In this document: in pieces, positions 14,257 to 16,682 of the stretch
How positions within the stretch are numbered: the first letter of the stretch is position 1
Layout of the letters: each line of letters begins with the position of its first letter
Origin: MGIIb-O2 sp002494975
GTDB lineage: Archaea; Thermoplasmatota; Poseidoniia; Poseidoniales; Thalassarchaeaceae
Assembly (NCBI GenBank): GCA_028355015.1
Contig: JAOMRN010000011.1
Location: 1 to 16,682, forward strand
Reading direction: 5' to 3'
Length of the DNA: 16,682 nt
Translations under genes and position numbers: made by a program
Notes under the pieces: model-generated
What the model was told of the DNA's origin: nothing
What the model saw: the letters and a program-made list of their open reading frames with translations, nothing else
The model's database searches: none

Positions 14257-14733
14257 TTATTCACCTCGGAGAGATTCATCATCTGAAATAACCTTAGCAG
14301 TTTTCATAACTCTCCAAGCATCATATTGCCTTGCTAGATCTGTATCAACTAGTGCAAGCATCTGTACTGCCAATGCACCCGCATTATCGCCTCTATCTAC
14401 CCCAACTGTTGCAACTGGCATCCCAGGAGGCATCTGAACAATAGAAAGAAGACTATCTAATGGTACTTTCCCCCCTACTGGAACACCAATTACAGGGAGT
14501 GTAGTCATAGATGCGATAACCCCCGGTAAAGCGGCGGCCATTCCGGCCATACCAATAAAAATACGACAACCGGATTCGATTGACGATTCTACTACTGATT
14601 CAAGATACTTGGGTGCACGATGCGCGGAGGCAACTCTTACTTCATGAGATATAGAAAACTCATTGAGTACAGATACACACTTTTCGGCAATAGGCAAATC
14701 AGATTTGGAACCCAATATTATACAAACGTCCAT
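14257..14733 (-). CDS. purE: 5-(carboxyamino)imidazole ribonucleotide mutase / AIR carboxylase, PurE
   Basis: PurE forms carboxyaminoimidazole ribonucleotide (CAIR), mid-pathway in purine synthesis. The 158-residue length is normal. GSKSD (8-12) and SAHRAP (36-41, catalytic H38) are the nucleotide site. GMAGMAAALPGVIAS and LPVIGVPVGGKVPLDSLLS with VQMPPGMPVATV complete the core fold. Whether it acts with PurK (mutase) or on CO2 directly cannot be settled here, as no purK is visible. The ATG has GGAGTGA at 14735-14741 just upstream. The last codons carry the guaAb ribosome binding site, so the two purine genes are translationally linked. Confidence 0.97.
   Translation of the reverse strand: MDVCIILGSKSDLPIAEKCVSVLNEFSISHEVRVASAHRAPKYLESVVESSIESGCRIFIGMAGMAAALPGVIASMTTLPVIGVPVGGKVPLDSLLSIVQMPPGMPVATVGVDRGDNAGALAVQMLALVDTDLARQYDAWRVMKTAKVISDDESLRGE
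14261..14267 (-). promoter_or_regulatory. GAGGTGA Shine-Dalgarno for guaAb inside purE
   Basis: GAGGTGA is strong archaeal-type complementarity to the 16S 3' end. It encodes part of the last PurE residues (Arg-Gly-Glu) and ends 9 nt before the guaAb ATG at 14251, which decides that start over the TTG at 14254. Confidence 0.75.
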
Positions 14734-14734
14734 G

Positions 14735-14741
14735 TCACTCC
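14735..14741 (-). promoter_or_regulatory. GGAGTGA Shine-Dalgarno for purE
   Basis: The GGAG core is 4 nt from the purE ATG (14731-14733). The 59-nt gap to the upstream membrane-protein stop also has a TTTTT run on the minus strand (about 14783-14789) just after that stop, a possible weak terminator, and no clear TATA box. Confidence 0.6.
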
Positions 14742-14792
14742 GATATGAAGACGGTTCAAATGCCTGCCGTTCATAGGGTTAGAGAAAAATGA

Positions 14793-15647
14793 TCATTCTT
14801 CTTCTCTAATTACTATCAAATTGGATGGCCATGATTCTCCTGAAATTTTCAGAGGAGGGGCTTTTAGAAGTCTGTTTAATTCTGTGTCAGATATAAAATT
14901 ATGATTGAATGGATCATGGATTATCCTACCTTGATAAACTATGCTAAATGCTAAAAATTTATTATCTCCTCTGGTTAATCCTGTAATCTCTGCCGAGTAA
15001 TGAACCAGATCTTTTGAATATTTTGCAATTAAACCATTTCTGAAATTTCTAGTCAATAAAATCCATCCTTCATTGAAAATATCATCGGAAAAATCACTTA
15101 GTGAAATCGGTAATAACCATCTTGCAGAATTGACCGATAAAGAATTACTAATATTATTCACGGTTTTGAGCCAAGAATATAAGAAAAAAATATACCCTAA
15201 CCAACCTAATTTAGGGTCAATCATAATATGTAAAATAAATAGAACTACCCCTAAGAAAAACGGTAAGGCCTCTAAAGGAAAAAAATTCAAACTCTCACTG
15301 TTCCCATTGGAAAACCACAAAAATGGCACTAAAACTAAAATCCATGAAATAGAAAAAAATATAATTGCAAGATTTTGGTCATCAATAGGTGTTTCATCTG
15401 GAAATATTAGTGGAATTGCGCTAGCTATTAGGAAAAATAATGACCAAGCAGTCGTAAACAGAATCTGTGGCCCAACTGGTTGTAATCTCTGTCTCATCCA
15501 CCCTCTTCCACCAATATCTGGACTAGTGAAATCCCAAGAATCAGGAGGATTTATCTCATCTAATCTAACTATGCTCAGAACTCTTCCGGAATTAGGCCAC
15601 CATAGAGGGCTGCCTAACAGCCAATCTTGGTCTGCCCCTTGCTGCAT
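14793..15647 (-). CDS. Four-helix membrane protein of unknown function
   Basis: I do not recognise this 284-residue protein. The N-terminal 60 residues are soluble and rich in Trp, Pro and Gly (SPLWWPNSG; PPDSWDF), then four hydrophobic segments occur at about 62-82, 92-112, 127-143 and 146-162. A mixed soluble tail of about 120 residues follows and ends in REEE. The tail has alternating short strands (GWILLTRNFRNGLIAKY; FLAFSIVYQGRIIHD) suggesting a small folded domain. No catalytic motif is visible. AGGA lies close before the ATG at 15645-15647. It lies 37 nt after gcvPB and 59 nt before purE on the same strand, so it may be in one transcript with them, but context does not show a role. The opposite-strand reading of 198 codons over the same DNA is less likely because the minus frame gives coherent membrane helices. 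Confidence 0.82.
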   Translation of the reverse strand: MQQGADQDWLLGSPLWWPNSGRVLSIVRLDEINPPDSWDFTSPDIGGRGWMRQRLQPVGPQILFTTAWSLFFLIASAIPLIFPDETPIDDQNLAIIFFSISWILVLVPFLWFSNGNSESLNFFPLEALPFFLGVVLFILHIMIDPKLGWLGYIFFLYSWLKTVNNISNSLSVNSARWLLPISLSDFSDDIFNEGWILLTRNFRNGLIAKYSKDLVHYSAEITGLTRGDNKFLAFSIVYQGRIIHDPFNHNFISDTELNRLLKAPPLKISGESWPSNLIVIREEE

Positions 15648-15684
15648 TGTTCCTGCGAGTACGTTATGACTCTTGTTTTTTTGC

Positions 15685-16682
15685 TTAATCTTGGACAGTG
15701 TTATTACCTGGGTGGCGAAGGATTAAGTTTCTGGCAGCCCATACTTCATCGACTCTTCCGACATCAGTTGTATGTGGAGCAGTAGTGACAATTTCAGGAT
15801 CTTCAGTTAAAATATTGAGGAAATCTTTAGCAAATTGATCAAGTACTTCTTTCGACTCTGTTTCTGTCGGTTCAATCATTAGGCACTCAGGTACAATCAT
15901 TGGAAAATATAGAGTAGGAGCCATGACACCATAATCCAGTAACCTCTTTGCTATATCTTTTCCAGTAATCCCTACTTTATCTTTTAATTGTATCATAGAT
16001 AATGTAAACTCATGCATAACAAAATCAGTAGGAGCACCATCTAGAGGCATGGCGTGAATATTAGAAGCGACTTCGGGGTCAGGATTCATTATCTTATATC
16101 TGAGATAATTGGCATTCAATACTGCATGTTCAGACATTCTTTCTAGTTCTCGACCATACCGTCTATAAAATGCCCAGCAACGTACTACTGCTCCTGCATT
16201 ACCATGCCATTGCTGAACTTTACCAATGGTTTTCTCAGGAGTTACCCAACTATACCAAAATCCATCGCCAACTCCTTCAGCATCAGAATCGTTTAGTTTT
16301 CTCCGAGATGCCAGAGGAGTAGGGAGATATTTTGCTAAATGGGCTTTGACGCCAATAGGTCCACTACCAGGGCCTCCACCTCCATGTGGCTGACTAAAGG
16401 TTTTGTGAAGATTATAGTGGACGGCGTCAAATCCCATCATCCCAGGGTCCGTTTTTCCAATTATTGCATTGAAGTTCGCACCATCATAGTACATTTGACC
16501 TCCTGCAGAATGCACTATTTCTGATGCCTTGGCAATTTCAGGTTCAAAGACACCAAGAGTTGAAGGATTAGTAATCATCATTGCAGCAGTATCATCTCCA
16601 ACTACAGATTGCAGAGCATCTAAGTCAATTCGGCCATCTTTACCACTTGGTATCTCAATTATTTCATAACCGCACATCGAAG
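15685..16682 (-). CDS. gcvPB: Glycine dehydrogenase (decarboxylating) subunit 2, N-terminus beyond window
   Basis: GcvPB is the PLP-bearing half of the split glycine-cleavage P-protein. It decarboxylates glycine and passes aminomethyl to the H-protein lipoate. The visible 331 residues are the C-terminal two thirds; the family is usually about 480-500. The Met at 16677 is internal (the conserved MCGYE stretch), so no start is claimed. Hallmarks are TNPSTLGVFEP, YYDGANFNA, and HYNLHKTFSQPHGGGGPGSGP with the PLP lysine codon at 16402-16404. APTLYFPMIVPECLMIEPTETE occurs near the end. The partner gcvPA is not in the window; in other genomes it usually lies just upstream. It is followed by the unknown membrane protein after 37 nt and joins glyA in glycine/one-carbon metabolism. 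Confidence 0.97.
   Translation of the reverse strand, partial: SMCGYEIIEIPSGKDGRIDLDALQSVVGDDTAAMMITNPSTLGVFEPEIAKASEIVHSAGGQMYYDGANFNAIIGKTDPGMMGFDAVHYNLHKTFSQPHGGGGPGSGPIGVKAHLAKYLPTPLASRRKLNDSDAEGVGDGFWYSWVTPEKTIGKVQQWHGNAGAVVRCWAFYRRYGRELERMSEHAVLNANYLRYKIMNPDPEVASNIHAMPLDGAPTDFVMHEFTLSMIQLKDKVGITGKDIAKRLLDYGVMAPTLYFPMIVPECLMIEPTETESKEVLDQFAKDFLNILTEDPEIVTTAPHTTDVGRVDEVWAARNLILRHPGNNTVQD

Noticed and set aside
15073..15669. Plus-strand 198-codon frame
   Set aside because: Antisense to the four-helix membrane protein; its product is a Lys/Asn/Ile-rich mix without helices or motifs, whereas the minus frame gives clear membrane segments and a proper start.
16675..16677. ATG as the start of gcvPB
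   Set aside because: It lies within the conserved MCGYE stretch, the frame stays open to the window edge, and the product would be about 150 residues short.
1..16682. Insertion sequence, phage genes or defence system
   Set aside because: No transposase, integrase, terminal inverted repeats, capsid genes or defence-type modules were seen on either strand.

Overview
The window reads as AT-rich euryarchaeal DNA. The best guess is a planktonic marine member of the Poseidoniales / Marine Group II type, although no rRNA or phylogenetic marker is present to prove this. Three things support the guess: a stand-alone GMP synthase ATP-pyrophosphatase subunit (the archaeal split form), a PGF-CTERM surface-anchoring signal, and large secreted Asp-rich and Ig-repeat proteins beside compact housekeeping genes. 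A few start sites also carry archaeal-type Shine-Dalgarno motifs (GAGGTGA, GGAGTGA).

Region 1 (1-8930) is an envelope and secreted-protein block. A secreted endonuclease I-family nuclease (1-926, minus strand, cut by the window edge) is divergent from a large two-pass surface protein (1071-3821) whose conserved blocks match, in order, the eukaryotic CD36/SR-B scavenger-receptor family. Next come a membrane acyltransferase-like protein (3902-4972) and, convergent with it and overlapping by 8 nt, a 1321-residue lipoprotein-like protein with five Ig-like repeats and an M60 (enhancin-like) metallopeptidase domain (4965-8930).

Region 2 (8984-12988) has glyA (serine hydroxymethyltransferase) divergent from an 841-residue surface protein built from 17 calcium-binding-type repeats: eleven 40-residue and six 35-residue modules. 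It ends in a PGF-CTERM sorting signal. Its stop codon directly abuts the CCA end of a convergent tRNA-Asn.

Region 3 (13021-16682) is a minus-strand housekeeping run, in transcription order gcvPB (5' end outside the window), an unknown four-helix membrane protein, purE, guaAb and a one-domain O6-alkylguanine-DNA alkyltransferase. Spacing is tight; purE and guaAb are 5 nt apart and guaAb overlaps the alkyltransferase.

The metabolic genes fit together. GcvPB and GlyA interconvert glycine, serine and one-carbon units, and PurE and GuaAb use glycine and one-carbon products in purine and GMP synthesis. The surface genes (nuclease, M60 protease, CD36-like receptor, Ca-binding repeat protein) suggest an organism that binds and breaks down particulate or macromolecular organic matter. 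The most unusual item is the archaeal CD36-like protein with a roughly 400-residue insertion where the eukaryotic family has its ligand-binding apex.
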